Source: an uncultured Dorea sp. (GTDB taxonomy: Bacteria > Bacillota > Clostridia > Lachnospirales > Lachnospiraceae). Taken from it: a stretch of 64,000 nt of DNA. The stretch is from contig CAJURK010000003.1 of assembly GCA_910588745.1 (NCBI GenBank), forward strand, positions 1 to 64,000. Reading direction: 5' to 3'. Below the pieces are notes generated by a model. The model was not told the origin of the DNA, ran no database searches, and was given only the letters and a program-made list of their open reading frames with translations. Below are positions 1 to 8,816 of the stretch, piece by piece. The first letter of the stretch is position 1, and every line of letters starts with the position of its first letter. The translations under genes and the position numbers were made by a program.

Positions 1-57
1 CTCATTTTCAACTGTCAGAGACTAAAAATTGGTATTAACCGACAGCCCCTTGTTCAT

Positions 58-1293
58 TTAAATTAACGGGTATTTTGTTGTCAGTTCCGCCACAATTTTC
101 TTTGCAGCCTCTATATTTTCCTCGCTTTCCGCCACCATAGCTATCGCCTTTGCAATCTGATCCATATCTTCTTCCACCATTCCCCTGGACGTTACGGCCG
201 GAGTGCCAAGACGCACGCCGCTGGTGACAAACGGAGATCTAGGATCATTTGGAACCGTATTTTTATTACAGGTAATATGGGCGTCGTCCAAACGCTTTTC
301 TAACTCCTTGCCCGTAATTTCTCTGTCTCTCAAATCTACCAGCATCAGATGATTATCTGTACCGCCGGATACAATATTTACGCCTCTTTCCATTAATCCT
401 CTGCAAAGAGCCTTTGCATTCTTCACAATCTGTTCCTGATAAACCTTAAATTCCGGCTGCAGAGCCTCTTTAAATGATACCGCCTTTGCTGCGATCACAT
501 GCTCTAACGGCCCTCCTTGAATTCCCGGAAATACAGCTTTATTAAAATTAAATTTCTTCGCCGCCTCTTCGTTGCAGAGGATCAGTCCTCCTCTTGGGCC
601 GCGCAGGGTTTTGTGAGTGGTAGTTGTCACTACGTCCGCATAAGGAATGGGGCTCGGATGAACGCCGGCGGCAACCAATCCGGCAATATGCGCGATATCT
701 ACCATCAGATATGCTCCCGCTTCATCTGCAATCTCTCGAAACTTTTTAAAATCAATAATTCGCGCATAAGCGCTTGCGCCTGCAAGAATCATTTTGGGTT
801 TCTCCGCCAGCGCAAGTTCACGCACCTTCTCATAATCAATAAATCCCTCATCATTGACGCCGTATGACACAATATTAAAATATTTTCCGGAAATATTGAC
901 CGGAGATCCGTGGCTCAAATGTCCGCCATGATCCAAATTCATGCTCAGCACCTTATCGCCCGGTTCCAACATAGCAAAAAATACCGCCAGATTGGCCTGC
1001 GCTCCGGAGTGGGGCTGTACATTGGCATAATCGCAGCCAAACAGCTCCTTCGCCCTCTCAATAGCCAGATTTTCAACCACATCCACACACTGGCATCCGC
1101 CGTAATAACGCTTTGCCGGATAACCTTCCGCGTACTTATTGGTCAGCGGGCTTCCCATAGCCGCCATAACAGCCTTGCTCACCCAGTTTTCGGAAGCAAT
1201 CAATTCAATATGGGAATCCTGTCTGTCCATCTCGCTCTGGATCGCCTCCGCACTCTCTCTGTCAACTGCCTGAATTTCATCAAATGCGTACAT
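58..1293 (-). CDS. glyA: Serine hydroxymethyltransferase
   Basis: Cytosolic PLP enzyme that interconverts serine and glycine and loads tetrahydrofolate with a one-carbon unit. The 411-residue length fits the family. Seen: the family N-terminal block LIASENWVS, the [13 protein letters not shown] substrate loop, and the PLP-lysine motif [14 protein letters not shown] (Lys about residue 228). The reading frame is open 19 codons further upstream, but the ATG at 1293 is preceded by AAAGGAGAAG at good spacing and begins the conserved protein (MYAFDEIQ). It follows the HtrA gene by 58 bp and may share its transcript. It is a housekeeping gene with no apparent role in the polysaccharide locus. Confidence 0.97.
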   Translation of the reverse strand: MYAFDEIQAVDRESAEAIQSEMDRQDSHIELIASENWVSKAVMAAMGSPLTNKYAEGYPAKRYYGGCQCVDVVENLAIERAKELFGCDYANVQPHSGAQANLAVFFAMLEPGDKVLSMNLDHGGHLSHGSPVNISGKYFNIVSYGVNDEGFIDYEKVRELALAEKPKMILAGASAYARIIDFKKFREIADEAGAYLMVDIAHIAGLVAAGVHPSPIPYADVVTTTTHKTLRGPRGGLILCNEEAAKKFNFNKAVFPGIQGGPLEHVIAAKAVSFKEALQPEFKVYQEQIVKNAKALCRGLMERGVNIVSGGTDNHLMLVDLRDREITGKELEKRLDDAHITCNKNTVPNDPRSPFVTSGVRLGTPAVTSRGMVEEDMDQIAKAIAMVAESEENIEAAKKIVAELTTKYPLI

Positions 1294-1351
1294 ACTCTTC
1301 TCCTTTAATCCTTTCTTACTCACTTCCGGCTTCCCGCAAGTGTTTCTCATA

Positions 1352-2653
1352 TTAGGAACGCTTTCCCAGCGTTACCGTCACATTCTGCTCTTCGTATTCG
1401 CCATTGCTTGCAGGTACTTGTATGACAAGCTCTACTTCCTCGCCCGCCCGGAAATATCTTAACTGTTCCTGAAGCGTAGCCATACTGTCAATGGTAATTC
1501 CGTCAAATTTTGTAATAATACTTCCCTTGGTAATTCCGGCTTTCTCTGCCCCGCCTTTCTTTTCCACCCCGGCAATATAAACCCCCATAGGCATATTATA
1601 CATCTGGGAACTATCGGAAGTAACATCCACTCCCTGAATTCCTAAATACCCCTGTTCGTTCTCCGAAACCTTCGTTCGGGTAGTGCGGTTCATCAATGCC
1701 TCGATTACTTCATTTGCATCGGAAATAGGAATTGCATAACCCATACCTTCCACCGCGTTTGCATTCACCTTAACCGTATTGATGCCGATCAGTTCCCCAT
1801 TCGCATTGAGCAAAGCGCCGCCGCTGTTGCCGGGATTAATCGCTGCGTCCGTCTGAATCAGCTTGCTGTCAAAGCCTTCCATTTCCAAATCACGATTCAG
1901 CGCCGAAACAATTCCTTTGGTCACCGACTGTCCATAACCAAGCGCATTGCCAATGGCAATCACCGGTTCGCCAACCTGCAGATTCGTGGAATCTCCAATA
2001 GAAATGATCTGAATAGCATCCATGGTAGAACTCTCAATCTGATCAAGGGGAACCGCCACCACCGCTAAGTCTTTGGACGGATCCGTTCCTTTTAAGATTC
2101 CTTCCACCGATTTATCATCTACAAAGGATACCGTCAGGGTTTCTGCACCTTCTACTACATGATTATTGGTAACGATTAAAAGCTCTGAATCATTCTTTCC
2201 AATAATAATTCCGGTTCCCCCGCTCTCGCTCTTCCGCTGCTGGACTCCTCCAAAGAAACTCTGAACCTCCTGCACGCTCATATTGGTAATCGAAACCATG
2301 GAAGGCATACTTTTCTGGACAATGTCTGATACATCCGACGATATCGTGCTGGAAGACTGTTTCAGCTTGATACCGGAAGAATCGGAAATTCCCTTCTCCT
2401 CTTCTATTACATTCTGCCCGTTAGAATCTCCAAAGAACTTCCCTGCAATCCGGTTGGTCGCCAAAAACGTAAGGCTGGCAACAACGCCGAATACCACCGC
2501 TGTTCCCACGATTGCCGCGCCTTTGGGAAGCTTTCTCTTTTTTTTCGGCGGCTGTCCTTCAAAATTACTCTGTTTGTAACCGCCGCTTGGTTCATTAAAT
2601 ATATTATTCCTGTCGCTGTCTCCTGAATCATAGTAATTATACTGATTTTCCAT
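1352..2653 (-). CDS. HtrA/DegP-like membrane-anchored serine protease (S1C)
   Basis: Surface quality-control protease. Domains in order: a charged cytoplasmic N-terminus, one membrane segment at about residues 46-66, a trypsin-like domain with the triad visible as TNNHVVEG (His about 165), SKDLAVV (Asp about 195) and [10 protein letters not shown] (Ser about 277), then one C-terminal PDZ domain (about 330-430) with the GYLGIQG entry motif. This matches the usual Firmicutes HtrA layout and its length of about 433 residues. The start is ATG 2653, which has AAAGGAG 8 nt upstream. An in-frame TTG at 2659 is too close to the Shine-Dalgarno. A candidate promoter lies at 2727-2755, so it may be transcribed separately from glf. 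Confidence 0.95.
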   Translation of the reverse strand: MENQYNYYDSGDSDRNNIFNEPSGGYKQSNFEGQPPKKKRKLPKGAAIVGTAVVFGVVASLTFLATNRIAGKFFGDSNGQNVIEEEKGISDSSGIKLKQSSSTISSDVSDIVQKSMPSMVSITNMSVQEVQSFFGGVQQRKSESGGTGIIIGKNDSELLIVTNNHVVEGAETLTVSFVDDKSVEGILKGTDPSKDLAVVAVPLDQIESSTMDAIQIISIGDSTNLQVGEPVIAIGNALGYGQSVTKGIVSALNRDLEMEGFDSKLIQTDAAINPGNSGGALLNANGELIGINTVKVNANAVEGMGYAIPISDANEVIEALMNRTTRTKVSENEQGYLGIQGVDVTSDSSQMYNMPMGVYIAGVEKKGGAEKAGITKGSIITKFDGITIDSMATLQEQLRYFRAGEEVELVIQVPASNGEYEEQNVTVTLGKRS

Positions 2654-2726
2654 TTTCAAAACTCCTTTCTATATCGGAAGCCTTACCGGCCCTCGGATGC
2701 TCTCTTCGTTTCTATGCATGTAGTCT

Positions 2727-2755
2727 AATAGAAAATTGTGTTGAAAGTGTGTCAA
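2727..2755 (-). promoter_or_regulatory. Candidate sigma-A promoter for the HtrA gene
   Basis: On the minus strand, TTGACA (2750-2755) is followed after 17 nt by TCTATT (2727-2732). The -35 is perfect and the -10 matches at 4 of 6 positions. It lies directly after the glf stop codon and about 75 bp before the HtrA start codon. Confidence 0.4.
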
Positions 2756-2760
2756 AACCG

Positions 2761-3858
2761 TCAAAAAATTTTGAAAACCAAATCCAGCGCAGCCCGGATA
2801 ACCTTATCCATATCATAATATTTGTACGCTCCAAGCCGTCCTCCAAAAATTACCTTTTCTTCTCTGGCTGCTAACTCCTGATATTTTGCATACAATTCAC
2901 TATTCTTTTCATCATTCACCGGATAGTAAGGCTCATCCCCCACCTTCCATTCCGAAGAATACTCTCTGGAAATCACCGTCTTTTCCTGCTTCCCAAATTC
3001 AAAGTGCTTGTGTTCAATAATGCGGGTATAGGGAACTTCCCGCTCTGTATAATTAACCACGGCGTTTCCCTGATAGTTATCGCAGTCAAGCACTTCCGTT
3101 TCGAACCTAACGCTGCGGTACTCCAACGCGCCCAGCCGATAACCATAATATTCGTCAATCATTCCGGTATAGATAATCTGATCTGCCAGAACTTCATACT
3201 GCTCTCTTTCTTTTAGAAAATCGACTCCTGTCCGAACTTCCGCTCCCTCTAAAAGTTTCTCTACAACGGCTGTATAACCGCCGATCGGTATTCCCTGATA
3301 CCGGTCGTTAAAATAATTATTATCATACGTAAATCGAAGCGGCAGCCTGCGGATAATAAAGGCCGGCAATTCTTTACAGTCTCTCCCCCACTGCTTCTCC
3401 GTATACCCTTTCACCAGCTTCTCGTACACGTCTCTGCCCGCCAAGGACAGCGCCTGCTCCTCTAAGTTCGCCGGTTCTTTGATACCGAGTTCCGCTATCT
3501 GCGCCGCAATGATATCTTTTGCTTCTTTCGGAGTACGGATATTCCACATTTTGCTGAAGGTATTCATATTAAAGGGAAGATTATACAACTCATCCTTGTA
3601 CACGGCCACAGGAGAATTCACATAGTGATTAAACTCTGCAAACTGATTCACGTAATCCCAGACTTCCTTATCCGACGTATGGAAAATATGAGCCCCGTAT
3701 TTATGAACCTGAATCCCTTCCACCTCTTCTGTATAAATATTTCCGCCAATGTGATCTCTCCGGTCTATTACCAGGCACTTCTTTCCTCTTTTTATCGCTT
3801 CATGTGCGATCACCGCTCCAAATAAGCCGGCGCCTACAATTAAAAAATCATATTTCAT
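2761..3858 (-). CDS. glf: UDP-galactopyranose mutase
   Basis: FAD enzyme that converts UDP-galactopyranose to UDP-galactofuranose, the donor for galactofuranose in surface glycans. Length 365, typical of the bacterial family. Seen: the N-terminal dinucleotide fold DFLIVGAGLFGAV (residues 4-16), the family block DHIGGNIYTE, the motif KYGAHIFHTS, and a C-terminal GRLGAYKYYDMD block that closes the active site. The RBS is GGAGAATGGAGAA upstream of ATG 3858. It lies 78 bp after glmS, so it is probably co-transcribed with that precursor gene. Its presence suggests that a galactofuranosyltransferase is among the GT2 genes of this locus (inference). Confidence 0.96.
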   Translation of the reverse strand: MKYDFLIVGAGLFGAVIAHEAIKRGKKCLVIDRRDHIGGNIYTEEVEGIQVHKYGAHIFHTSDKEVWDYVNQFAEFNHYVNSPVAVYKDELYNLPFNMNTFSKMWNIRTPKEAKDIIAAQIAELGIKEPANLEEQALSLAGRDVYEKLVKGYTEKQWGRDCKELPAFIIRRLPLRFTYDNNYFNDRYQGIPIGGYTAVVEKLLEGAEVRTGVDFLKEREQYEVLADQIIYTGMIDEYYGYRLGALEYRSVRFETEVLDCDNYQGNAVVNYTEREVPYTRIIEHKHFEFGKQEKTVISREYSSEWKVGDEPYYPVNDEKNSELYAKYQELAAREEKVIFGGRLGAYKYYDMDKVIRAALDLVFKIF

Positions 3859-3935
3859 CCTGACTTCTCCATTCTCCTATCTTTCCTGCAATGCTTCAAC
3901 GGCTCCGTCCAAATACGCCGCGCATTCACCCGCTT

Positions 3936-5762
3936 TTATTCAACTGTAACAGATTTCGCCAAATTCCTTGGCTTATCCACATCGCATCCCCTGCCCACTG
4001 CTACATAATATCCGAACAACTGCAGCGGAATGATCGCAAGCGAATTGGTAAAGTATTTGTTTGTCTTCGGAATATAGATCACATAATCCGAAGCCCGCTC
4101 TGCCTCCGTATTATCCACATTCGTCACAGACATAACAAAAGCGCCTCTGGTCCTAACTTCCACCATATTGCTAATCATCTTCTTATACAGCGCTTCCTGG
4201 GTCAGGACAGCCGTCACCAGAGTCCCCTCCTCGATCAGGGAAATTGTTCCATGCTTCATCTCGCCCGCCGCATAAGCTTCTGAATGCACATAGGAAATCT
4301 CTTTCATCTTAAGAGAACCTTCCAACGAAATAGCATGGTCAATACCCCGGCCGATAAAGAAAATATCCTTCGCTCCCAGATATCGATTTGCAAACCTCTG
4401 AATTCTGTTCTTATTATTTAAAAGCATTTCCACCTGTGCCGGAAGCTTCTTCAAATCCTCAATCATTCCCGCAAGTCCCATATCGTCTAACAGCCCTCTT
4501 ACATGCGCAAACTTCATCGCCAGCAAATACTGAGCAATCAACTGCGCCGTATATGCTTTCGTAGTAGCAACGGCAATCTCCGGCCCCGCCCAGGTATACA
4601 TCACATTATCTGCTTCCCGGGCAATGGAACTTCCCACCACGTTTACAATACCGAGTACCCGGGCGCCCTTTTCCTGTGCTTCGCGCAGCGCCGCCAGGGA
4701 ATCGGCAGTCTCGCCGGACTGGCTGATAATCAAAAGGAGCGTTCCTTCTTCAATGATTGGATCCCGATAGCGGAACTCCGACGCCAGATCCACTTCGACC
4801 GGAATCCGAGCCAGGCCTTCATAAACATACTTGGCCGTCATACCCACATGATAAGCAGAACCGCAGGCAACAATCATGATTTTTTTTATGCTCTTTATCT
4901 CTTCATCGGACATCCCCAGCTCTTCAATCACAATCTGGCCGTCCTTAATCCGCGGAGAAAATGTGTCCAGAATCGCTTTGGGCTGCTCATACATCTCTTT
5001 CAGCATAAAATGCTCATAGCCGCCCTTTTCCGCAGCGTTCACATCCCATTCAATATGCGTCGTTTCTTTCTTGATCGGCTCTTCGTCGATATTGTAAAAC
5101 TCCATGTTCTCTTTGGTCAGTCTTACAATCTCCTCGTTCTGGATAAATACCACGTCTCTCGTATACCGAAGCACCGCCGGAACATCTGAAGCAATAATGC
5201 TTCCGTCCTTCGTATGTCCTACGATCAGCGGACTATCTTTGCGGACCGCATATAATTCTGCCGGATGATCGGAAAAAAGAATTCCCAGAGCATAAGAACC
5301 TTCCATACGGTGCATAACTTTCGTAATCGCTTCCAGCGGATCTCCCTTATAATAGTAATCCAGCAGATGGGCGATCACCTCTGTATCCGTCTCCGATACA
5401 AATTCATATCCCTTCTCCGTCAGACGCTTCTTCAGCTTCAGATAATTCTCGATAATACCATTGTGTACCACCACAATGCTCTCATCTTTGTTAAAATGCG
5501 GATGCGCATTGGTATCAGAAGGCGCCCCATGGGTCGCCCACCGGGTATGGCCGATTCCGATTGTACCCGGCATCAGTTCCCCGTCATGAGTCAATTCGCT
5601 TAGCACCTTCAATCTTCCCATTGCCTTTTTCATATACACCTGGACGCCGTCATAGACCGCAATCCCCGCCGAGTCGTACCCCCTATACTCCAGCTTTGCA
5701 AGTCCCTCCAGAAGAATCGGCGCCGCCTGACTCTCACCTACATAGCCTACAATTCCACACAT
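3936..5762 (-). CDS. glmS: Glutamine--fructose-6-phosphate aminotransferase (isomerizing)
   Basis: Makes glucosamine-6-phosphate from fructose-6-phosphate and glutamine, the entry step to UDP-GlcNAc, peptidoglycan and amino-sugar glycans. Length 608, the usual size. The protein begins MCGIVGYVG, exposing Cys2 as the glutaminase nucleophile. The N-terminal half carries HTRWATHG and the C-terminal half has two SIS sugar-isomerase domains (CGSAYHVGMTAKY and SQSGETADS). It ends in the family signature DKPRNLAKSVTVE. RBS AAAGGAG. Only 66 bp separate it from the upstream gene, which leaves no room for a glmS ribozyme, so control by that riboswitch is unlikely here. Confidence 0.97.
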   Translation of the reverse strand: MCGIVGYVGESQAAPILLEGLAKLEYRGYDSAGIAVYDGVQVYMKKAMGRLKVLSELTHDGELMPGTIGIGHTRWATHGAPSDTNAHPHFNKDESIVVVHNGIIENYLKLKKRLTEKGYEFVSETDTEVIAHLLDYYYKGDPLEAITKVMHRMEGSYALGILFSDHPAELYAVRKDSPLIVGHTKDGSIIASDVPAVLRYTRDVVFIQNEEIVRLTKENMEFYNIDEEPIKKETTHIEWDVNAAEKGGYEHFMLKEMYEQPKAILDTFSPRIKDGQIVIEELGMSDEEIKSIKKIMIVACGSAYHVGMTAKYVYEGLARIPVEVDLASEFRYRDPIIEEGTLLLIISQSGETADSLAALREAQEKGARVLGIVNVVGSSIAREADNVMYTWAGPEIAVATTKAYTAQLIAQYLLAMKFAHVRGLLDDMGLAGMIEDLKKLPAQVEMLLNNKNRIQRFANRYLGAKDIFFIGRGIDHAISLEGSLKMKEISYVHSEAYAAGEMKHGTISLIEEGTLVTAVLTQEALYKKMISNMVEVRTRGAFVMSVTNVDNTEAERASDYVIYIPKTNKYFTNSLAIIPLQLFGYYVAVGRGCDVDKPRNLAKSVTVE

Positions 5763-5797
5763 AATTCTGCTCCTTTCATACTCCTGTTTATAAAATG

Positions 5798-5822
5798 GGG
5801 AGGATACTTACTGCATCCTCCC
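5798..5822 (-). terminator. Intergenic hairpin upstream of glmS, weak terminator or processing site
   Basis: A perfect 8-bp stem (5798-5805 with 5815-5822, GGGAGGAT/ATCCTCCC) with a 9-nt loop lies between the cohesin-like gene and glmS. On the minus strand the stem is followed only by CATTTTAT, a poor U-tract. It may attenuate or mark an RNA processing point rather than terminate fully. Confidence 0.35.
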
Positions 5823-5828
5823 TTGTTA

Positions 5829-7346
5829 TTAATCCAAATCAATCAGATCCATCTTAAATGTATCATCATCCTCCGCATGCCCCACTTTCTTCGGATGTTC
5901 TTCGGATTTTTCCGGCGCTTTCTTTGGGCGTTTGGCCGGTTTCTTCACACGGACACGGGAATCCAGCATTGCATCCAAATCGTCTATGTCGCTGTCATCT
6001 TCATAATCAGATGCATCATATTCTTGAAAGCCTTCTTCCTCCAGACTGCCGGCGCTATACCCATCCTCTTCGTCGTACTCGTCTTCATCAAATAGATCGT
6101 CTTCGTCGTCAAAATCGAAGAAATCATCTTCTGATTTATTCTTTTTTGCGTCCTTTTCCGCTTTTTTCCTTGCTTTCTTATCGACAGGCGCTTCTTCTTC
6201 CTCCATGTCAATACCATATTCATCGTACAGCTCATCCAATTCTAAGTTACGGTGACGAAGTTTTACGGCAAGAACGATAATAACAATCAGCATTATCAGG
6301 AAAATAAACCAAGCTACCATAATCACTTTATCCAGATTACTGCGCAGCCGATTCAAGAGCCCCGTCTTGGAATCTTCCTTATCTTTGGATTTATCCGGCG
6401 CGGCCGGCGTATAGCGCTGATAAGTTGCGTCTACCGTATCATACTGGTAAAACCCTTTCTCGCCGTCGCTGTTTAGCGCGTATACTACATAATAAGAACT
6501 AGCGTCAACATTCTGCCAAGCCGGGAAATCCTTGCCGTTTACCGTCATGGAAGTCCTCTGCAGATTTTCCGGAAGCTCTTTGCCTTTATCCTCGCTTAAT
6601 AATACAATATATCTTTCATCCGACACCGCGATCTGTTCAAACGGAGAAAATGTCTCGGTATCCGGATCATACAGATGAAAGTCCTCCTCGCCTTCTCCGT
6701 TGGCAAGATAAATCGCATAGATCGTTCCGTTTTCCTGCCTGGTGGCGGCATAGGTCTGACCTCCGTAAGTCATATCTGCCTTCACAAATCCCCCCGGAAT
6801 CAAAATATCGGGAATATCCGTAGATACGGTATAACTCTGGCCGTCAATTTCTATATTTCCGCCGCCTCCGGAACCGGACGCCTCCGGACTGTTCCCCTCA
6901 TCAATCAAAGAAGGGTCGCCGGGTCCGATTGTTACGGTAGAATTCCCTTCCGTAACGGATACGTCACTGCCGTCGGATGCTTTTGCCGAAACAGAAGCAA
7001 TCGTAATCTGCGTAGAGCCTTCCGCCAACGCCTGGAACTGCATCGTCCATTCCACCTGGCTGTTTCCGCCGCCGTCTCCAGTAAGCTGAATCTGTCCGCC
7101 CGTATCAGCCGCTCCGCTTCCTCCTACAAACCGCAGATACTGACTGTCGTATGTCAAAGTCGCAGACACAGAACCAAGACTTCCGTCCGAACTAAGCTTC
7201 GCTGTAACATCGACTGTAGCTCCGACCGTGGTAGAGGGATCCGAAAATCTCAACTGTCCGCCTGCAGCAAAGGATTCTATTCCGCACATTGCAAATATCA
7301 TGCCCACACATAACGCCAGTGCAAGCAGTCTCTTTCGTTTCTTCAT
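5829..7346 (-). CDS. Secreted/membrane protein with a cohesin-like domain and acidic cytoplasmic tail
   Basis: A 505-residue protein of unknown role. Seen: a signal peptide (residues 1-28, MKKRKRLLALALCVGM), a beta-rich domain at about 29-140 whose pattern (VGATVDVTAKL, then LTYDSQYLRFVGG) resembles cohesin-family domains, a Gly/Ser linker, a second extracellular region at about 165-300, one membrane segment near 340-362, and a very acidic tail of about 140 residues rich in D and E with short KK/RK patches. It lies 26 bp after an LCP protein gene and before glmS. The topology suggests an extracellular adhesion or scaffold domain joined to a charged intracellular tail. The cohesin assignment rests on pattern only, and no dockerin partner is visible in the window. 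Confidence 0.8.
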   Translation of the reverse strand: MKKRKRLLALALCVGMIFAMCGIESFAAGGQLRFSDPSTTVGATVDVTAKLSSDGSLGSVSATLTYDSQYLRFVGGSGAADTGGQIQLTGDGGGNSQVEWTMQFQALAEGSTQITIASVSAKASDGSDVSVTEGNSTVTIGPGDPSLIDEGNSPEASGSGGGGNIEIDGQSYTVSTDIPDILIPGGFVKADMTYGGQTYAATRQENGTIYAIYLANGEGEEDFHLYDPDTETFSPFEQIAVSDERYIVLLSEDKGKELPENLQRTSMTVNGKDFPAWQNVDASSYYVVYALNSDGEKGFYQYDTVDATYQRYTPAAPDKSKDKEDSKTGLLNRLRSNLDKVIMVAWFIFLIMLIVIIVLAVKLRHRNLELDELYDEYGIDMEEEEAPVDKKARKKAEKDAKKNKSEDDFFDFDDEDDLFDEDEYDEEDGYSAGSLEEEGFQEYDASDYEDDSDIDDLDAMLDSRVRVKKPAKRPKKAPEKSEEHPKKVGHAEDDDTFKMDLIDLD

Positions 7347-7372
7347 CTCTTATTCATCTCCCAAATCCCATC

Positions 7373-8701
7373 TTACTCATAACTCTGCTGCGAAGTACCG
7401 TCTCCTCCGCTTCCATCGTCCCAACCGGTTCCTCCGCTTCCGTCGTCCCAACCAGTTCCTCCGCTTCCGTCGTCCCAGCCGGTTCCTCCGCTTCCGTCGT
7501 CCCAGCCGGTTCCTCCGCTTCCGTCATCCCAGCTATTATCTCCATAGCCGCCGGTAGCCGTACCCCAGCTATTGTTACTTCCGGTTCCGGCGTCCCAACC
7601 GGTCGTCCCTCCATAGGCGGAATTCCCACTATCTCCCCCACCTGAAGGCGCGGCGGCTTTTATTTGAATATCTTTTTCAATTTTCTCTATCTTCGCAGAT
7701 ACCGTGTATCCGTCGCTTCCAAACAAAAACTTATGCACTTCCAGCACATTAGAAGTTAACGTATCCGGAATCACCACGCTTCCGATTACATCCACATCAG
7801 CAAACGTATTCTTCTCCGGAAATCCCATCGATTCACCAACCGTATATTTCTTGACATCTTTGGCGTACGCCACCATCTCTGCCAAAGTAAAATTCGTAGA
7901 TACCTGCGGAAAAACACTGTCAATAATCTTATTAATCGTACTCAGGCTCATATCCTGCACTTTCTCGGCAATCAAAGCCAATACTTCCCTTTGTCTGGAC
8001 GTACGCTTAAAATCTCCTCCCTCCGTATATCGGATCCTGCTGTAGGAAACCGCCTGCACTCCGCTCAGATGATAATCCCCTTCCACTTCCGGTTCGATCT
8101 TCGTATAACTCACACCGGTAACCTTGGATGTTTCCACACAGTAATTATTCATGTGTGCCACCTCGTCTGCCGTAAGGTGCAAATCCAATCCCCCAACCGC
8201 GTCAATCACATCCACAAGCGCGTTAAAATTCACAGAAACATACTTTTCAATATTCATGTCCAGATTATCATTGATCAAACGGATTGCCTTTTCCGGTCCC
8301 CCGAAGGAATAAGCCGAATTCGCTTTATTATAACTTCCGTCATGAAGCTGCAGCAAGGTATCTCTGTAGATGGATACCAGTCTTACTTCTTTGGTCTCCT
8401 TATTCAGACTGGCAATCATCATCGTATCGCTTAAATTCCCCTTTCCCAGACCGTTCTCCCTTGAATCCAGTCCGAACAGCGCCACATTCAGATATCCCGT
8501 CTCTACTTCCTCATCCATCTCCGCAATGTTAAGTTTATCTGTATCAAGCTTTGTCGTCTCTATCTTCGTCATCTTGCTAGCGAGAAGCACCGCGCCGGTA
8601 GACAATACGATCATTGCCGTACTGCCAAGAATTACACCCAGTTTTTTCCAGATAGACCATGTTCCGCGGCGGCGCCGCCTTCTGCCTGATTTCCCTGCCA
8701 T
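7373..8701 (-). CDS. LytR-CpsA-Psr (LCP) family glycopolymer transferase with tandem-repeat tail
   Basis: LCP proteins transfer lipid-linked glycopolymers to peptidoglycan on the outer membrane face. This 442-residue protein has an Arg-rich cytoplasmic N-terminus (GRRRRRRGTW), one membrane segment near residues 17-40, then the LCP domain with NVALFGLDSR, SIYRDTLL, NKANSAYSFGG and SYSRIRYTEGGDFKRT, which contain the conserved Arg and Asp residues of the pyrophosphate-binding pocket. The C-terminal tail of about 90 residues is rich in Gly, Trp, Asp and Ser and ends in five copies of a nonapeptide (WDDGSGGTG). The start is ATG 8701 behind AAAGGATG. An upstream in-frame start at 8746 lacks a good site. 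It is paralogous to the LCP gene at 9721. Confidence 0.93.
   Translation of the reverse strand: MAGKSGRRRRRRGTWSIWKKLGVILGSTAMIVLSTGAVLLASKMTKIETTKLDTDKLNIAEMDEEVETGYLNVALFGLDSRENGLGKGNLSDTMMIASLNKETKEVRLVSIYRDTLLQLHDGSYNKANSAYSFGGPEKAIRLINDNLDMNIEKYVSVNFNALVDVIDAVGGLDLHLTADEVAHMNNYCVETSKVTGVSYTKIEPEVEGDYHLSGVQAVSYSRIRYTEGGDFKRTSRQREVLALIAEKVQDMSLSTINKIIDSVFPQVSTNFTLAEMVAYAKDVKKYTVGESMGFPEKNTFADVDVIGSVVIPDTLTSNVLEVHKFLFGSDGYTVSAKIEKIEKDIQIKAAAPSGGGDSGNSAYGGTTGWDAGTGSNNSWGTATGGYGDNSWDDGSGGTGWDDGSGGTGWDDGSGGTGWDDGSGGTGWDDGSGGDGTSQQSYE
7397..7531 (-). repeat. Five 27-bp tandem repeats encoding WDDGSGGTG
   Basis: Five nearly identical in-frame 27-bp units form the 3' end of the LCP gene; the last protein copy reads WDDGSGGDG. 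The copies differ by only a few bases, which suggests recent expansion and likely length variation by slippage or recombination. The unit adds a regular Trp/Asp pattern to a Gly-rich extracellular tail, possibly a wall-spanning or ligand-binding stalk (inference). Confidence 0.9.
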
Positions 8702-8756
8702 CGTAACATCCTTTCTTTTGTAACATTTCCTTAATAAATGTAACAACTCGGCTTAT

Positions 8757-8785
8757 ATATTACCCTATTTCCTGCAAAATTTCAA
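8757..8785 (-). promoter_or_regulatory. Candidate promoter for the repeat-tailed LCP gene
   Basis: On the minus strand, TTGAAA (8780-8785) and TAATAT (8757-8762) are separated by 17 nt. The leader then carries three spaced GTTAC copies, near 8702, 8720 and 8740, before the RBS. The -10 matches at 4 of 6 positions, so this is only a candidate. Confidence 0.4.
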
Positions 8786-8816
8786 CTTATTTCCATGACT
8801 TTTTCAGATTTCACCA

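Noticed and set aside
1..57. Terminator after glyA
   Set aside because: Only a loose CTGTC/GACAG pairing with a long internal loop is visible; no convincing stem or U-tract.
4503..5189. Long plus-strand open frames inside glmS, the GT genes and others
   Set aside because: They lack ribosome binding sites and recognisable domains and lie entirely antisense to clear genes.
5763..5828. glmS ribozyme upstream of glmS
   Set aside because: Only 66 bp separate glmS from the preceding gene, too short for the ribozyme core of about 150 nt or more, and the sequence shows a simple hairpin instead.
7397..7531. CRISPR-like repeat array
   Set aside because: Repeats are contiguous 27-bp in-frame coding units without spacers.
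7289..7645. Plus-strand open frames across the LCP tail (Ser/Ala/Val- and Arg/Phe-rich repeats)
   Set aside because: They are antisense readings of the 27-bp repeats; the LCP frame on the minus strand has a recognised domain, RBS and start.
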